The notes under the pieces are model-generated. The model was not told the origin of the DNA. It worked only from the letters and a program-made list of their open reading frames with translations, and searched no databases. The position numbers and the translations under genes were made by a program. Shown here in pieces: positions 48,916 to 58,736 of a stretch of DNA of 64,000 nucleotides; position 1 is the stretch's first letter; the number at the start of each line of letters is the position of its first letter. The DNA comes from a gamma proteobacterium HIMB55 (GTDB lineage: Bacteria > Pseudomonadota > Gammaproteobacteria > Pseudomonadales > Halieaceae), in assembly GCA_000227505.4 (NCBI GenBank), contig AGIF02000001.1, positions 1,570,035-1,634,034 on the forward strand, in the 5' to 3' direction.

Positions 48916-48932
48916 TTGTGTACTATTCACAA
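48916..48932. promoter_or_regulatory. Inverted repeat between the crp-like gene and its promoter
   Basis: TTGTG (48916-48920) and CACAA (48928-48932) are perfect inverted repeats with a seven-base spacer, close to but one base short of a CRP site. It lies 14-30 bases before the regulator's ATG, next to a TAGAAT box read on the minus strand, and could be an autoregulatory operator. Confidence 0.4.
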
Positions 48933-49032
48933 TTCTAACTGAAGGTTGGCCATTCGACTATCCCCACTGGTCGAAAGTATTAGGCGCGATATACTCCTTA
49001 CACGATAAAAATCATGAATTGGTTCAATTTTT

Positions 49033-50460
49033 GTGGCCGAACCTGCACTAAATACCGTTATTGAGCTCAGCAAGGTAGCAACGCCCGAGCTCCAGACACT
49101 GCGAGACACCTCGGAAGGTGAACTTACCGAGGACGTTAATGCGCTTCTCCTTGCCCTCGATCGGTTCAATGTTGTTGCCAGCGACGACACCACAAATCGG
49201 CATGACCTTTTAAATGCGGTAGCGGCCGTGCTGGGTTACGCCGAGATGGTATTAGAACTCGATCATGACCTCCCTTCTTCCATTCGGGAACGCGTCCAGG
49301 GGATCGCTGACGCGCTCAGTACCTCGACCAAGACGCCAGAAGCAACGACAAAATCAGGTAGGGCCCTAGATACGTTCGAGGGCTGTTCAGTTCTGGTGGT
49401 TGATGATCTTCCCGAGAATCTAGACCTTATGTCACGACTGTTGCGGAAAATGCATTGCTCCGTGATAACCGCTGAATCAGGCGAGCAAGCGCTTGGCCTT
49501 CTAGCAAGTGAGCCGGTTGATCTCGTCTTGCTCGACCTGGTCATGCCAAACATCGATGGCAGAGAAGTACTCGCACGCATCAAACAAAGTGAACAACTCC
49601 GTGCTATTCCTGTCATCATGATTTCGGGTCGCCAAGACATGGACCAAATTGTCGACTGTATTCAGGTCGGCGCTGATGACTATCTGCTGAAGCCTGTGAA
49701 CTCGGTGTTACTCAACGCTCGCATCAAATCAGGACTCGAGCGCAAGCGATGGCACGACAAAGAAGAGCAATATCGCGAGCAGCTCGAGAAGCGCGAGCAA
49801 TTTATTCGCCAGACATTTGGTCGGTATATCTCTGACGCCATCGTCGAAGAGATTCTCGAGAGCCCAGAAGGACTCAAACTAGGCGGAGATCTCAAGAGCG
49901 TGACGCTCATGATGAGTGATATCCGAAGCTTCACCACACTGGTAGAACATCTACCCCCAGAGCAAGTAGTCACACTCCTCAATCGCTACCTCGGCAAGAT
50001 GACGGATATCATCCTTGAGTACGGCGGCACCATAGACGAGTTTTTGGGTGACGCGGTCCTTGCAGCCTTTGGTGCGCCTAGCGATATGAAAGATCACGCA
50101 GAGCGCGCGGTTGCCTGCGCCATTGCCATGCAAGCAGCCATGGACGAAATAAACCATTACAACAATGTCGACGGCCTCCCTCAGATCGAGATGGCGATTG
50201 CACTCAACACAGGAGAGGTCGTAGCCGGTAATATTGGGTCCGAGCGAAGATCGAAATACGGTTTTGTAGGCCATGAAGTCAATGTGACGTCGCGTATAGA
50301 AGATGCCGCGTTACCCAACGAGATACTGATATCGGAGCGCACGCTCAATTGCCTCAACAAGGAACACTTCGTGGTGGGACCTGCTCGCAACCTGAAACCC
50401 AAAGGCATCGAGGAAACCCTTGCCGTATTCCCGATCATGGGAGAAACATCCAGTGAATAA
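49033..50460 (+). CDS. Receiver-linked class III nucleotide cyclase
   Basis: A 475-residue protein. An N-terminal segment (about 50-100) resembles the dimerisation/H-box helix of histidine kinases, with His57 in NRHDLLNAVAAVLGYAEM. A receiver domain follows (about 118-235) with Asp124, Asp125, phosphoacceptor Asp168 and Lys220. A coiled linker leads to a class III cyclase domain (about 285-450) with metal ligands Asp296 (MSDIRSFT) and Asp340 (FLGDAVLAAFGAP) and the transition-state residues Asn417 and Arg421. The position that is Lys in most adenylyl cyclases is Glu336, so ATP or GTP preference is open. Start is GTG. Next gene overlaps by eight bases. Confidence 0.87.
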   Translation: MAEPALNTVIELSKVATPELQTLRDTSEGELTEDVNALLLALDRFNVVASDDTTNRHDLLNAVAAVLGYAEMVLELDHDLPSSIRERVQGIADALSTSTKTPEATTKSGRALDTFEGCSVLVVDDLPENLDLMSRLLRKMHCSVITAESGEQALGLLASEPVDLVLLDLVMPNIDGREVLARIKQSEQLRAIPVIMISGRQDMDQIVDCIQVGADDYLLKPVNSVLLNARIKSGLERKRWHDKEEQYREQLEKREQFIRQTFGRYISDAIVEEILESPEGLKLGGDLKSVTLMMSDIRSFTTLVEHLPPEQVVTLLNRYLGKMTDIILEYGGTIDEFLGDAVLAAFGAPSDMKDHAERAVACAIAMQAAMDEINHYNNVDGLPQIEMAIALNTGEVVAGNIGSERRSKYGFVGHEVNVTSRIEDAALPNEILISERTLNCLNKEHFVVGPARNLKPKGIEETLAVFPIMGETSSE

Positions 50461-50833
50461 CGCCGCTGTTTTACTCGTTGAAGACAACGATATTAATCGG
50501 GATATGTTGACCCGTCGCCTAACGCGGGCCGGTCTTACTGTGATTGGCGCAGCGGATGGCCAGACGGCACTCGATATGATGCGAAGCGATTCACCTGCGG
50601 TTGTGCTAATGGACATGACGCTGCCTGTGCTCGATGGCTGGGGGGCTTGTGAGCAAGCAAAGGCCGATCCAGCGATTGCGCATATCCCCATCATCGCGCT
50701 GACCGCGCACGCCATGGCTGCAGACCGTGAGCGTGCAATGAGTGTTGGCTGCAGTGAATATGAAACGAAGCCGATCGATTTCCCTGCCCTGCTTGCAAAG
50801 ATATATCAATTCCTTGAGGCCACGCCTTCATGA
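50453..50833 (+). CDS. Single-domain response regulator
   Basis: A 126-residue receiver-only protein (CheY/DivK-like) with the acidic pair Glu10-Asp11, phosphoacceptor Asp54, Thr84 and Lys107. GTG 50453 overlaps the end of the cyclase gene by eight bases; its own stop overlaps the histidine kinase ATG in ATGA. A longer frame from 50420 is less likely. It probably relays phosphate between the kinase and another protein. Confidence 0.88.
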   Translation: MNNAAVLLVEDNDINRDMLTRRLTRAGLTVIGAADGQTALDMMRSDSPAVVLMDMTLPVLDGWGACEQAKADPAIAHIPIIALTAHAMAADRERAMSVGCSEYETKPIDFPALLAKIYQFLEATPS

Positions 50834-52344
50834 TCACCGCACGGCTAGGCCTCCGAGCTCGACTTTATCTGGCATCAGGCTCAATCCTGCTTTTATTCGC
50901 TTTCAACGTGGGTACACACCTCTGGGGAAGTTACGCGCGAAGTGAGAGTGTGCTGGCCTATCGCGATGCGACCGAAGCAACGACGCTGGTCCGAAATATT
51001 GAGCAGGGACTAGCCACTGAAAACCAACGGGTACAGGTATTGGCTGCGCTCCGTGAGACCAACGCGCCCATTGGGGAAACCCAGCGGGAGCAAGCAAACG
51101 CCGAACTAACCGCCATCTCTGATCAGTTGAGAGCGCTCGGAGGTCTGAGTAATACCGAGACAGAGGAAGCGTTCAGGGCATTTTATAAGCCAGCTGCCGA
51201 CTTGTTAAATGAATGGGTGCTCTTTTACGGCAACTACAATGACGTCACCGTATCCACACGGTTGTCACCAGACATTTATGACCGCACAGTTCAGCAACTC
51301 CGAGCCCTGTCTGATCAACATAATAACGTCGCACTCGAACGCTCAGCGGTCATCGATAACACCATTCAGCTCACCGACCGCATCACCATCATCGCTTTTA
51401 TAAGCTCAATTACGATCACCTTAATTCTGATATTGACGCTAATCCGAAGCACCAACGCATCACTCTTCAGGCTACGCGTGGGTGTCGAAAAATTCGGCGC
51501 TGGTGACTTGACCCACCGCATCGATGAAAATCGCGACGCAGGCGAAATTGCAAACCTCGCGCAAACCTTCAACGAGATGTCAGCATCGTTGCAGACCGCC
51601 ATGTCTGATTTGGATGACGCTCGCTCTGACGCGGAGGCGGCCAACGAGGCAAAGAGTATGTTTCTTGCCAATGTGTCGCACGAATTGCGCACACCGCTAA
51701 ACGCCATTATTGGCTATTCAGAGATGCTGCAAGACGAATTAAGTGATGGCATTGATATTGATCGTGATCAGTTCAATCACGATCTAACCACCATTATTTT
51801 CTCAGGCAGGCAGTTACTCGCCCTGATTAACGACATCCTAGATTTATCGAAGATTGAGACGGGCAAAATGTCTATCAGTTTCGAGCCGTTCAATGCAGCG
51901 GGTCTAGTCGTGCAGGTGTGCGATGCGCTCTCCCCACTCTTAGCCCAGAACCACAATACACTCGACTTGCAGGTCGATGGCGCCAAAGACATCGAAGTAG
52001 CCGGCGACGCGGCCAAGGTACAGCAGATCCTAACTAATCTGTTTTCAAACGCCTGCAAGTTCACCAAGAATGGTGTCATCACAGTTGTGGCAAAGGTTGA
52101 GGGGAATCAGTTACTTCTCAGTGTTGCCGACAGTGGAATAGGTATGACAGAAGAGCAACAAGCAAAAGTTTTCCAGGCGTTCGTGCAAGCGGACAGTAAA
52201 ACCAGTGTGAACTATGGTGGCACAGGCCTAGGACTCGCGATCGTCAGTAATTTTTGCGACATGTTGGGCGGGAATATTGAACTCACATCCGCCCCCGGCG
52301 AAGGCTCGCGATTCGACGTCAGTCTTCCAATTGGCCCAGCGTAA
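50830..52344 (+). CDS. Membrane sensor histidine kinase
   Basis: A 504-residue kinase with two membrane segments (about 12-32 and 184-205) enclosing a 150-residue periplasmic helical sensor, a HAMP linker (about 206-258), HisKA with the H-box NVSHELRTPLNAIIGY (His284), and a HATPase domain with NLFSNACKF, DSGIGM and GTGLGLAIV. It lacks its own receiver. It is the last gene of the cyclase-receiver-kinase operon. The 3' end overlaps the convergent lipoprotein gene by 26 bases. Confidence 0.92.
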   Translation: MITARLGLRARLYLASGSILLLFAFNVGTHLWGSYARSESVLAYRDATEATTLVRNIEQGLATENQRVQVLAALRETNAPIGETQREQANAELTAISDQLRALGGLSNTETEEAFRAFYKPAADLLNEWVLFYGNYNDVTVSTRLSPDIYDRTVQQLRALSDQHNNVALERSAVIDNTIQLTDRITIIAFISSITITLILILTLIRSTNASLFRLRVGVEKFGAGDLTHRIDENRDAGEIANLAQTFNEMSASLQTAMSDLDDARSDAEAANEAKSMFLANVSHELRTPLNAIIGYSEMLQDELSDGIDIDRDQFNHDLTTIIFSGRQLLALINDILDLSKIETGKMSISFEPFNAAGLVVQVCDALSPLLAQNHNTLDLQVDGAKDIEVAGDAAKVQQILTNLFSNACKFTKNGVITVVAKVEGNQLLLSVADSGIGMTEEQQAKVFQAFVQADSKTSVNYGGTGLGLAIVSNFCDMLGGNIELTSAPGEGSRFDVSLPIGPA

Positions 52345-52882
52345 GCTCGCGCAGCCGCTCGAGTACAGCCTCTCGCTTTTTAAGATCATCCACTAGCTGG
52401 CTATTCGCTTTTCCTAGCGAGGCCACTTTATCTTCGAGACGAGTAAGTAAAGAGAGCGCGAGGGAAATTACTTCTGCGCGATCGTCGAGTGCTTGAGAGT
52501 TACTGGGGTCTCGGCTGTCTGCCTGCAACACCGCAATGAAGGCTAACCCAATCTCGGCTTCTCTTGCTGCATTTGCCTCATCTGCATCACGGTGCGCCTC
52601 GAAATATTGGAGCGCTTGCGCGTAATCTCTCGCGGCCAGGGCACGGATAGCCCTGTCAAAGTAGGTCTCTTCAACCTCAACAACTAGCGCTTCGCAATCG
52701 CAAGCAGCTTCTGCAACTGATTCGGGAATATTGAGCTCAGCGACCGCCACTTGCTCCGCTATCGGCTCTGGCACTGCGCTGTCCACCGATGCGTTCTCCG
52801 CGGGCATAGACTGGCAGCCTACTAACGTCAGCAGGCTCAGTGAGAGAGCCAGTAAAACCGGTGATTTGTGGTGCGCTGTCAT
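52319..52882 (-). CDS. Lipoprotein with helical repeat and coiled coil
   Basis: A 187-residue lipoprotein: signal peptide and lipobox LVGC (Cys about 23), an acidic linker, a TPR-like helical segment (about 75-125, YFDRAIRALAARDYAQALQYF) and a C-terminal coiled coil (KANSQLVDDLKKREAV). It may sit in the outer membrane as an accessory protein of the QseG type, but the family is not certain. ATG 52882 is used; a TTG 13 codons earlier is possible. lysS lies upstream on the same strand, ending 41 bases before this ATG. Confidence 0.7.
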   Translation of the reverse strand: MTAHHKSPVLLALSLSLLTLVGCQSMPAENASVDSAVPEPIAEQVAVAELNIPESVAEAACDCEALVVEVEETYFDRAIRALAARDYAQALQYFEAHRDADEANAAREAEIGLAFIAVLQADSRDPSNSQALDDRAEVISLALSLLTRLEDKVASLGKANSQLVDDLKKREAVLERLRELTLGQLED

Positions 52883-52923
52883 GAGCGGAGAATACAGACT
52901 TTTTCTTGAAAAGTGTGACAAAT

Positions 52924-54414
52924 TTACTCTGGGCGCATGTGCGGGAATAAAATGACATCGCGAATCGAAGCAGCGTTCGTCAACAGCATCACGAGTCGAT
53001 CAATGCCAATTCCTTCTCCAGCTGTGGGTGGCAAGCCATACTCAAGTGCACGCACGTAATCATGATCGAAATGCATCGCCTCATCATCACCCGCGTCCTT
53101 TTCGGCCACCTGAGCCCTGAATCGCTCGGCCTGATCTTCCGCGTCGTTCAACTCGCTAAAGCCGTTTGCCAGTTCGCGACCACCGACAAAGAACTCGAAT
53201 CGGTCAGTGATATCGGGGTTGTCGTCGTTTCGACGCGCAAGGGGTGAGACTTCAGTTGGATACTCCGTGACAAATGTCGGTTGAATGAGCTTGTGCTCTG
53301 CCGTCTCTTCGAAGATCTCCATATGGATACGGCCAAGCCCCCACCCTTCTTTTACCTCCACACCAAGCTTTTGCAGAATTGACGCCGCTGACTCGCGGGA
53401 TTCGAGATCGCTGGATCGCAAATGCGGGTTGTGTTGAAGAATCGCCTCAGTAACAGATAGCCGCGCGAAGTCTGCACTGAAATCAACAGTGTCTTCACCG
53501 CAGGGGATCACCGTTGTTCCCAGAACGTCTTGAGAGAGCTCTCTCAATAACTGCTCCGTGAGGTCCATGGCGTCGCGGTAATCCGCGTAAGCCCAATAGA
53601 ACTCGAGCATTGTGAACTCTGGGTTGTGGCGGGTTGATAGACCCTCGTTACGGAAGTTGCGATTGATCTCGTAAACCTTTTCAAAACCGCCGACCGTCAG
53701 ACGCTTGAGATAGAGTTCAGGCGCAATACGCATGAACATCGGCATATCGAGTGCATTGTGATGTGTCGCAAAAGGACGCGCGGTCGCACCACCTGGGATG
53801 GGGTGCAGCATCGGTGTCTCAACTTCCATAAACCCATGTCGATCCAGGAACGATCGAATAAAGGCAATCACCTTTGAGCGAATTTGGAAGGTCTCTCTCA
53901 CCTCGGGATTGGCGATGAGATCAACATAGCGCTGGCGATAACGTGTCTCTTGATCCGATAGACCGTGGTATTTGTCAGGCAAAGGACGCAGCGCTTTCGT
54001 CAGCAGCTGAGCCGTTTCCATATTGATGTAGAGATCACCCTTGCCACTTTTGCAAAGTACGCCCGAGGAAGCGACGATATCACCGAGATCCCACGACTTA
54101 ATGGCTTCGAGAACTTCTGCACTCAAACCCTTGCGGTCGATGTACAGCTGAATTGCGTCAGAACCATCCTGTATCAGAAGAAAAGCGCCACGATTGCGAA
54201 TCAAGCGCCCAGCAACAGCGAAGGACTCGCCTTTTTCTGCCAAGTCTTCTTTTGTTTCGTGCCCATATTGACGCTGCAAATCACCCGCTAACGCCGTACG
54301 GCGAAAATCGTTGGGGAATGCGTTCCCTGACTCGCGAAGCTTGGCAAGCTTAGCTCTGCGCTCCGCAATCAATTTGTTTTCGTCTTCAGCAGGAGCCGAC
54401 ACCGAATCAGTCAT
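52924..54414 (-). CDS. lysS: Lysyl-tRNA synthetase, class II
   Basis: A 496-residue class II synthetase with an N-terminal OB-fold anticodon domain (about 50-150) and the class II motifs: motif 1 around [13 protein letters not shown], motif 2 in [17 protein letters not shown] and motif 3 in [18 protein letters not shown]. Normal length. It follows prfB by 13 bases, as in E. coli. Confidence 0.96.
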   Translation of the reverse strand: MTDSVSAPAEDENKLIAERRAKLAKLRESGNAFPNDFRRTALAGDLQRQYGHETKEDLAEKGESFAVAGRLIRNRGAFLLIQDGSDAIQLYIDRKGLSAEVLEAIKSWDLGDIVASSGVLCKSGKGDLYINMETAQLLTKALRPLPDKYHGLSDQETRYRQRYVDLIANPEVRETFQIRSKVIAFIRSFLDRHGFMEVETPMLHPIPGGATARPFATHHNALDMPMFMRIAPELYLKRLTVGGFEKVYEINRNFRNEGLSTRHNPEFTMLEFYWAYADYRDAMDLTEQLLRELSQDVLGTTVIPCGEDTVDFSADFARLSVTEAILQHNPHLRSSDLESRESAASILQKLGVEVKEGWGLGRIHMEIFEETAEHKLIQPTFVTEYPTEVSPLARRNDDNPDITDRFEFFVGGRELANGFSELNDAEDQAERFRAQVAEKDAGDDEAMHFDHDYVRALEYGLPPTAGEGIGIDRLVMLLTNAASIRDVILFPHMRPE

Positions 54415-54427
54415 ATTTCTTCCTAAC

Positions 54428-55523
54428 TTAGAGGCCTTTTTTCAATGAGGCTTCGATAAAGGGATCGAGCGCGCCATCCAGAACCGCTTGTGTGTTCCTA
54501 TTTTCGACGCCAGTCCGCAAATCTTTGATACGCGAGTCATCGAGAACATAAGAGCGAATTTGGCTTCCCCAGCCAATATCTGCCTTACTGTCTTCCATTG
54601 CCTGTTTTTCAGCGCTTCGCTTAAGCATTTCCAACTCGTACAGCTTGGCGCGGAGCTGTTTCATGGCGTTATCTTTATTTTGGTGCTGCGATCGCTCTGT
54701 CTGGCAACTAGTAACAGTTCCTGACGGCTCGTGTGTGATACGCACAGCCGAGTCAGTGGTATTGACGTGCTGACCGCCGGCACCCGAGGACCGGTAAGTA
54801 TCAATTCGCAAATCCGCTGGGTTGATATCGATTTCGATGTTGTCATCGATCTCAGGAGACACAAATACCGAGGAGAACGAAGTATGACGGCGACCACCGC
54901 TGTCAAACGGCGACTTACGCACGAGTCGGTGAACACCGGTTTCCGTTCTCAGCCAGCCAAAGGCGTATTCACCCTGAAACTGCACCGTTGCGCTTTTAAT
55001 ACCGGCGACATCACCCGCAGAGGCTTCTGTAAGCGTTGTCTTAAAGCCTTTACTTTCACCCCAGCGCAGATACATGCGGAGCAGCATCTCTGCCCAATCC
55101 TGAGCTTCAGTGCCACCTGACCCTGCTTGGATATCGAGGAAGGCGTTGTTCGGGTCCATCTCACCGGAAAACATACGGCGAAACTCTAGCGTCTCGAGTT
55201 GCGCCATAAGCTTTTCAAGATCATTGGCGACCTCGTCAGCAGTCTCCTGATCATCCTCAGCCTGCGCCATCTCTAATAGATCGACACCGTCTTGATGGCC
55301 TGCATCCAAGGCTTCAATCGTGTGTACAACAAGTTCTAGTGAAGACCGCTCGCGACCAAGACTCTGCGCTCGCTCCGGGTCCTCCCACACGCTGGGCTCG
55401 CCGAGTTCTAACTCTACCTCGGCTAATCGCTCTTTTTTTGTAGCGAAGTCAAAGATACCCCCTAAGCACATCAGTTCGTGCGCGGATATCTTTCAGCTGA
55501 TTGATAAGAGGAGCAATTTCCAC
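54428..55523 (-). CDS. prfB: Peptide chain release factor 2 (programmed +1 frameshift)
   Basis: RF2 recognises UAA and UGA stops. The gene is read in two frames: 24 codons from GTG 55523 ([20 protein letters not shown]) reach an in-frame UGA (55449-55451), and a +1 slip at CTT continues to the stop at 54428, giving about 364 residues as in E. coli. The stop-recognition SPF motif ([16 protein letters not shown]) and the GGQ peptidyl-hydrolysis motif ([17 protein letters not shown]) are present. The GTG start is inferred from the conserved E. coli N-terminus. lysS follows closely. Confidence 0.94.
55448..55463 (-). promoter_or_regulatory. prfB programmed frameshift site
   Basis: Read on the minus strand, the site is AGGGGG-TAT-CTT-TGA-C, the same spacing and bases as in E. 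coli: an internal Shine-Dalgarno, CUU slip codon and UGA followed by C. RF2 shortage at UGA promotes the slip, so RF2 regulates itself. Confidence 0.95.
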
Positions 55524-55586
55524 AAGTAATACCAGTCGTTTAATGGGCGGCGAGTTTAGCGGAGCGGGCTATTTTGTTCCAGCGCG

Positions 55587-57320
55587 TCAGGCCGCAACAG
55601 CGGGCCAAATAACATCAAGCTGCAGCTGAAGTCTACGCTCGCCACGGAACTCATTCACCGAGGGTTTGTACACACAAGTCACAGCAGAAGGACGCTCGCT
55701 CAGCCACGTGTCTACATCGGCGTTGAAGGCAATGGCATCAATGAGACCCACCTCAGTGGCCAGACGAAACTTCAAGTGTTTCTCGCCTACAACGTTCATA
55801 TCGCTGATTGCGAAGGTGCCATCAAAGGCCGGCGACTCAAAACCTTGTCCCCATGGGCCGCCGGCGGCAAGCGCCTCGGCTAGATTAAGTGACAGCTCAG
55901 CGTGATTGAGCGAACCATCGGTGAGGTATTCCTGATTCGGTGTCACACCTTTTAGTTCGTCAGCGACGGCCTGGTTAAACGCAGCTCGGAATTCACTGAG
56001 CTTTGCCCTCGAGAGGCTAAGACCGGCCGCCATCGCGTGACCGCCAAACTTCGTAACGAGGCCTGGATTCTGGGTAGCTACTCGATCGAGTACGTCCCGC
56101 ATGTGAACACCGGGAATTGAGCGGCCAGAACCCTTTAGCTCTGTCTCATCGACTTGAGCAAAGATGATCGTTGGACGATGGAAACGCTCTTTGATGCGAG
56201 AAGCGAGAATACCAACGACGCCTTGATGCCAATCTTCACGATAGAGTGTGACCGCGAAGTCTGACTCGCTGACAGCGAACTCACCGCTCTCAACAAGTGC
56301 CAGCGCCTCGGTTTGCATCGATCCCTCAATGCTTCTTCGCTCTTTATTGTAGTCATTCAGCTGCGTCGCAAAAGAGCGCGCGGCCGCCGTCGACTCAGAG
56401 AGTAAACACTCGATACCCACGGACATATCATCCAATCGTCCTGCTGCATTGATGCGCGGACCCGCAACGAAACCTAAATCGGTCGACGTTACGGATCTGA
56501 TATCGCGTCCGGCAACCTCGAACAATGCCTCGATCCCGGGTCTCGCTCGACCTGCGCGCATGCGTGCAATGCCCGCTGCAACCAGCGTTCGATTATTTTT
56601 GTCGAGCGGAACAACGTCCGCCACCGTCCCCAACGCCACCAAATCCAAGGAGTCCGCTAAGTTCGGCATCTCGATATTCATCGACTCGAACCAACCACGA
56701 TTCCGCAGTTCTGCGCGAAGGGCAGTCAGCACATAGAACATGACGCCAACACCCGCCAAAGCCTTGCTTGGAAACGAACAACCCGGTTGATTGGGGTTAA
56801 CGATAATATCTGCCTCAGGCAGCTCCTCGCCCGGTAGGTGATGGTCGGTGATAATCACACTCATACCGAGTTGGTGCGCTGCAGAGACGCCGTCAATGCT
56901 CGCAATACCGTTATCCACCGTTACCAAAACGTCAGGCTGGTACTGCGCAGCGATGCCTACGATCTCTGGGGTCAGGCCGTAACCGTATTCGAATCGGTTG
57001 GGCACCAGGTAGTAGACTTCCTCGAGTCCCATTTGCTTCAGCAACGACACCGCCAGCGCACAGCTTGTCGCGCCATCGGCGTCAAAATCCCCGACAATAA
57101 CAACGCTCGCCTGAAACTCGATCGCATCAGCGAGCATCTCAGCCGCGTCCTGAGCCCCCTTAAGGGCCGTTGGAGGCAGCAACTGGTTTAAGGGCAGTGA
57201 GATTTCGTCGAGACGCTCAACGCCGCGATGCGCGTAAATCTTCTTGACGGCCTCTGGTATCGCCGCCGCCGCAAGCTCAGGCGAGATCACACCCTGGCGA
57301 TGTTTGATCGCAGTGGTCAT
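55587..57320 (-). CDS. recJ: Single-stranded-DNA-specific exonuclease RecJ
   Basis: RecJ degrades single-stranded DNA 5' to 3' in repair and recombination. The 577-residue protein has the DHH-family motifs GDFDADGATSCAL and ITDHHLPGEELP, VNPNQPGCSFPSKALAG, and the DHHA1-type KFGGHAMAAGLSL motif, then the C-terminal OB-fold. Its ATG overlaps the thrC TAA by one base (TAATG), a translationally coupled pair. Confidence 0.95.
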   Translation of the reverse strand: MTTAIKHRQGVISPELAAAAIPEAVKKIYAHRGVERLDEISLPLNQLLPPTALKGAQDAAEMLADAIEFQASVVIVGDFDADGATSCALAVSLLKQMGLEEVYYLVPNRFEYGYGLTPEIVGIAAQYQPDVLVTVDNGIASIDGVSAAHQLGMSVIITDHHLPGEELPEADIIVNPNQPGCSFPSKALAGVGVMFYVLTALRAELRNRGWFESMNIEMPNLADSLDLVALGTVADVVPLDKNNRTLVAAGIARMRAGRARPGIEALFEVAGRDIRSVTSTDLGFVAGPRINAAGRLDDMSVGIECLLSESTAAARSFATQLNDYNKERRSIEGSMQTEALALVESGEFAVSESDFAVTLYREDWHQGVVGILASRIKERFHRPTIIFAQVDETELKGSGRSIPGVHMRDVLDRVATQNPGLVTKFGGHAMAAGLSLSRAKLSEFRAAFNQAVADELKGVTPNQEYLTDGSLNHAELSLNLAEALAAGGPWGQGFESPAFDGTFAISDMNVVGEKHLKFRLATEVGLIDAIAFNADVDTWLSERPSAVTCVYKPSVNEFRGERRLQLQLDVIWPAVAA

Positions 57321-58723
57321 TAGGCGCGGCAGTTATCCGCCATGAATTGCTGTACCGCGGCGAGATCATTGGGGAGTACGTCAAAGGCCTCCTCACGCTC
57401 GAAAAGATCAGCAAGGTGTGGCGGCAAATGCGCTTCTGTTGCAACACCCGCGGCCTCAATCGCTGCCGGGAATTTTGCGGGATGCGCGGTTGCCAAGGTC
57501 ACCATAGCCGCATCGCTATCACCCTGACACGCACGCGCAGCCTTTGTGCCAATAGCCGTATGCGGATCGACCAAATAGCCTTGGTTATTCCAGACGGAAG
57601 CGATCTCATCACAGGTTTCCTGATCTGAGCTACGATCGCTATCGAAAAGCTGTTTCGCGCGCTCCAGAGCCTCATCTGACAGTGCCAAGTCGCCCTCAGC
57701 AAACGTCTCCATCCAACCACGCAAGACGTCACCATCACGATGAGCAAGGTCGAAAAGCAGGCGCTCAAAGTTCGAGGAAACCGTGATGTCCATACTGGGC
57801 GATAAGGAAGCTTCCAGCGATAGCTTTGCGTAGACGCCTTCAGTTAGCACGCGGTGAAGCACGTCGTTGCGGTTAGTCGCTATGACCAGCTTTTCGACAG
57901 GCAAACCCATCTGTTTTGCCAAATAACCCGCAAAAATATCGCCGAAGTTACCAGTGGGCACCGAGAAACTCGTAGGCCGATCAATGCGCCCGAGGGCCAA
58001 CGCTGAATAAAAGTAATAGACAATTTGCGCCATGATGCGCGCCCAGTTGATCGAGTTAACTGCAACCAGCCGGCGCCCATCAGGCAAGAAGGGCTCAGCC
58101 ACAAAGCTCGTTTTCACCATCGCTTGGCAATCGTCGAAGTTACCCTGAACCGCGATGTTATGAATATTGGGCGCCATGACAGTTGTCATCTGACGGCGCT
58201 GAACCTCAGAGACGCGCTCATGCGGGTGCAGAATGAAAATATCGATATTGTCGCAGCGCTTGCAACCCTCGATAGCGGCGCTTCCCGTATCGCCCGATGT
58301 CGCGCCCATGATCACGACTTTTTCGCCGCGTCGAGCTAACACGTGATCGAGCAAGCGACCTAGTAACTGAAGCGCAAAGTCCTTGAATGCCAAGGTCGGC
58401 CCTTGGAACAGCTCTAAAACCCATTGATTGTGGTCAAGCTGAACCAAAGGCGCCACCGCCAGATGTCTGAAGCTTCCGTAGGTGTCCTCGAGAATGGCCC
58501 GAAGATCCGTCTCGCTAATGCAATCGCCGATGAATGGCGAGACGATCTCATAAGCGAGCTCTGGATAGGACATATCCTGCATCGCACGCAGCTGAGCCTC
58601 GTCAAATTTTGGCAGCGACGTGGGTACGTATAGCCCGCCATCTGACGCGAGGCCAGCCAAAAGCACATCTTCAAAACCGAGCTCTGGCGCTTGTCCGCGC
58701 GTGCTCACATAGCGAATGGACAT
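57320..58723 (-). CDS. thrC: Threonine synthase
   Basis: ThrC converts O-phosphohomoserine to threonine with pyridoxal phosphate. The 467-residue protein is the long (E. coli-like) class, with the PLP-binding Lys in GPTLAFKDFALQLLG (about 105), the GATSGDTGSAAIEG phosphate loop and FSVPTGNFGDIFAGYLAK. It follows hom by 13 bases and precedes recJ. Confidence 0.95.
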   Translation of the reverse strand: MSIRYVSTRGQAPELGFEDVLLAGLASDGGLYVPTSLPKFDEAQLRAMQDMSYPELAYEIVSPFIGDCISETDLRAILEDTYGSFRHLAVAPLVQLDHNQWVLELFQGPTLAFKDFALQLLGRLLDHVLARRGEKVVIMGATSGDTGSAAIEGCKRCDNIDIFILHPHERVSEVQRRQMTTVMAPNIHNIAVQGNFDDCQAMVKTSFVAEPFLPDGRRLVAVNSINWARIMAQIVYYFYSALALGRIDRPTSFSVPTGNFGDIFAGYLAKQMGLPVEKLVIATNRNDVLHRVLTEGVYAKLSLEASLSPSMDITVSSNFERLLFDLAHRDGDVLRGWMETFAEGDLALSDEALERAKQLFDSDRSSDQETCDEIASVWNNQGYLVDPHTAIGTKAARACQGDSDAAMVTLATAHPAKFPAAIEAAGVATEAHLPPHLADLFEREEAFDVLPNDLAAVQQFMADNCRA

Positions 58724-58736
58724 AGGTGATCAGGTC

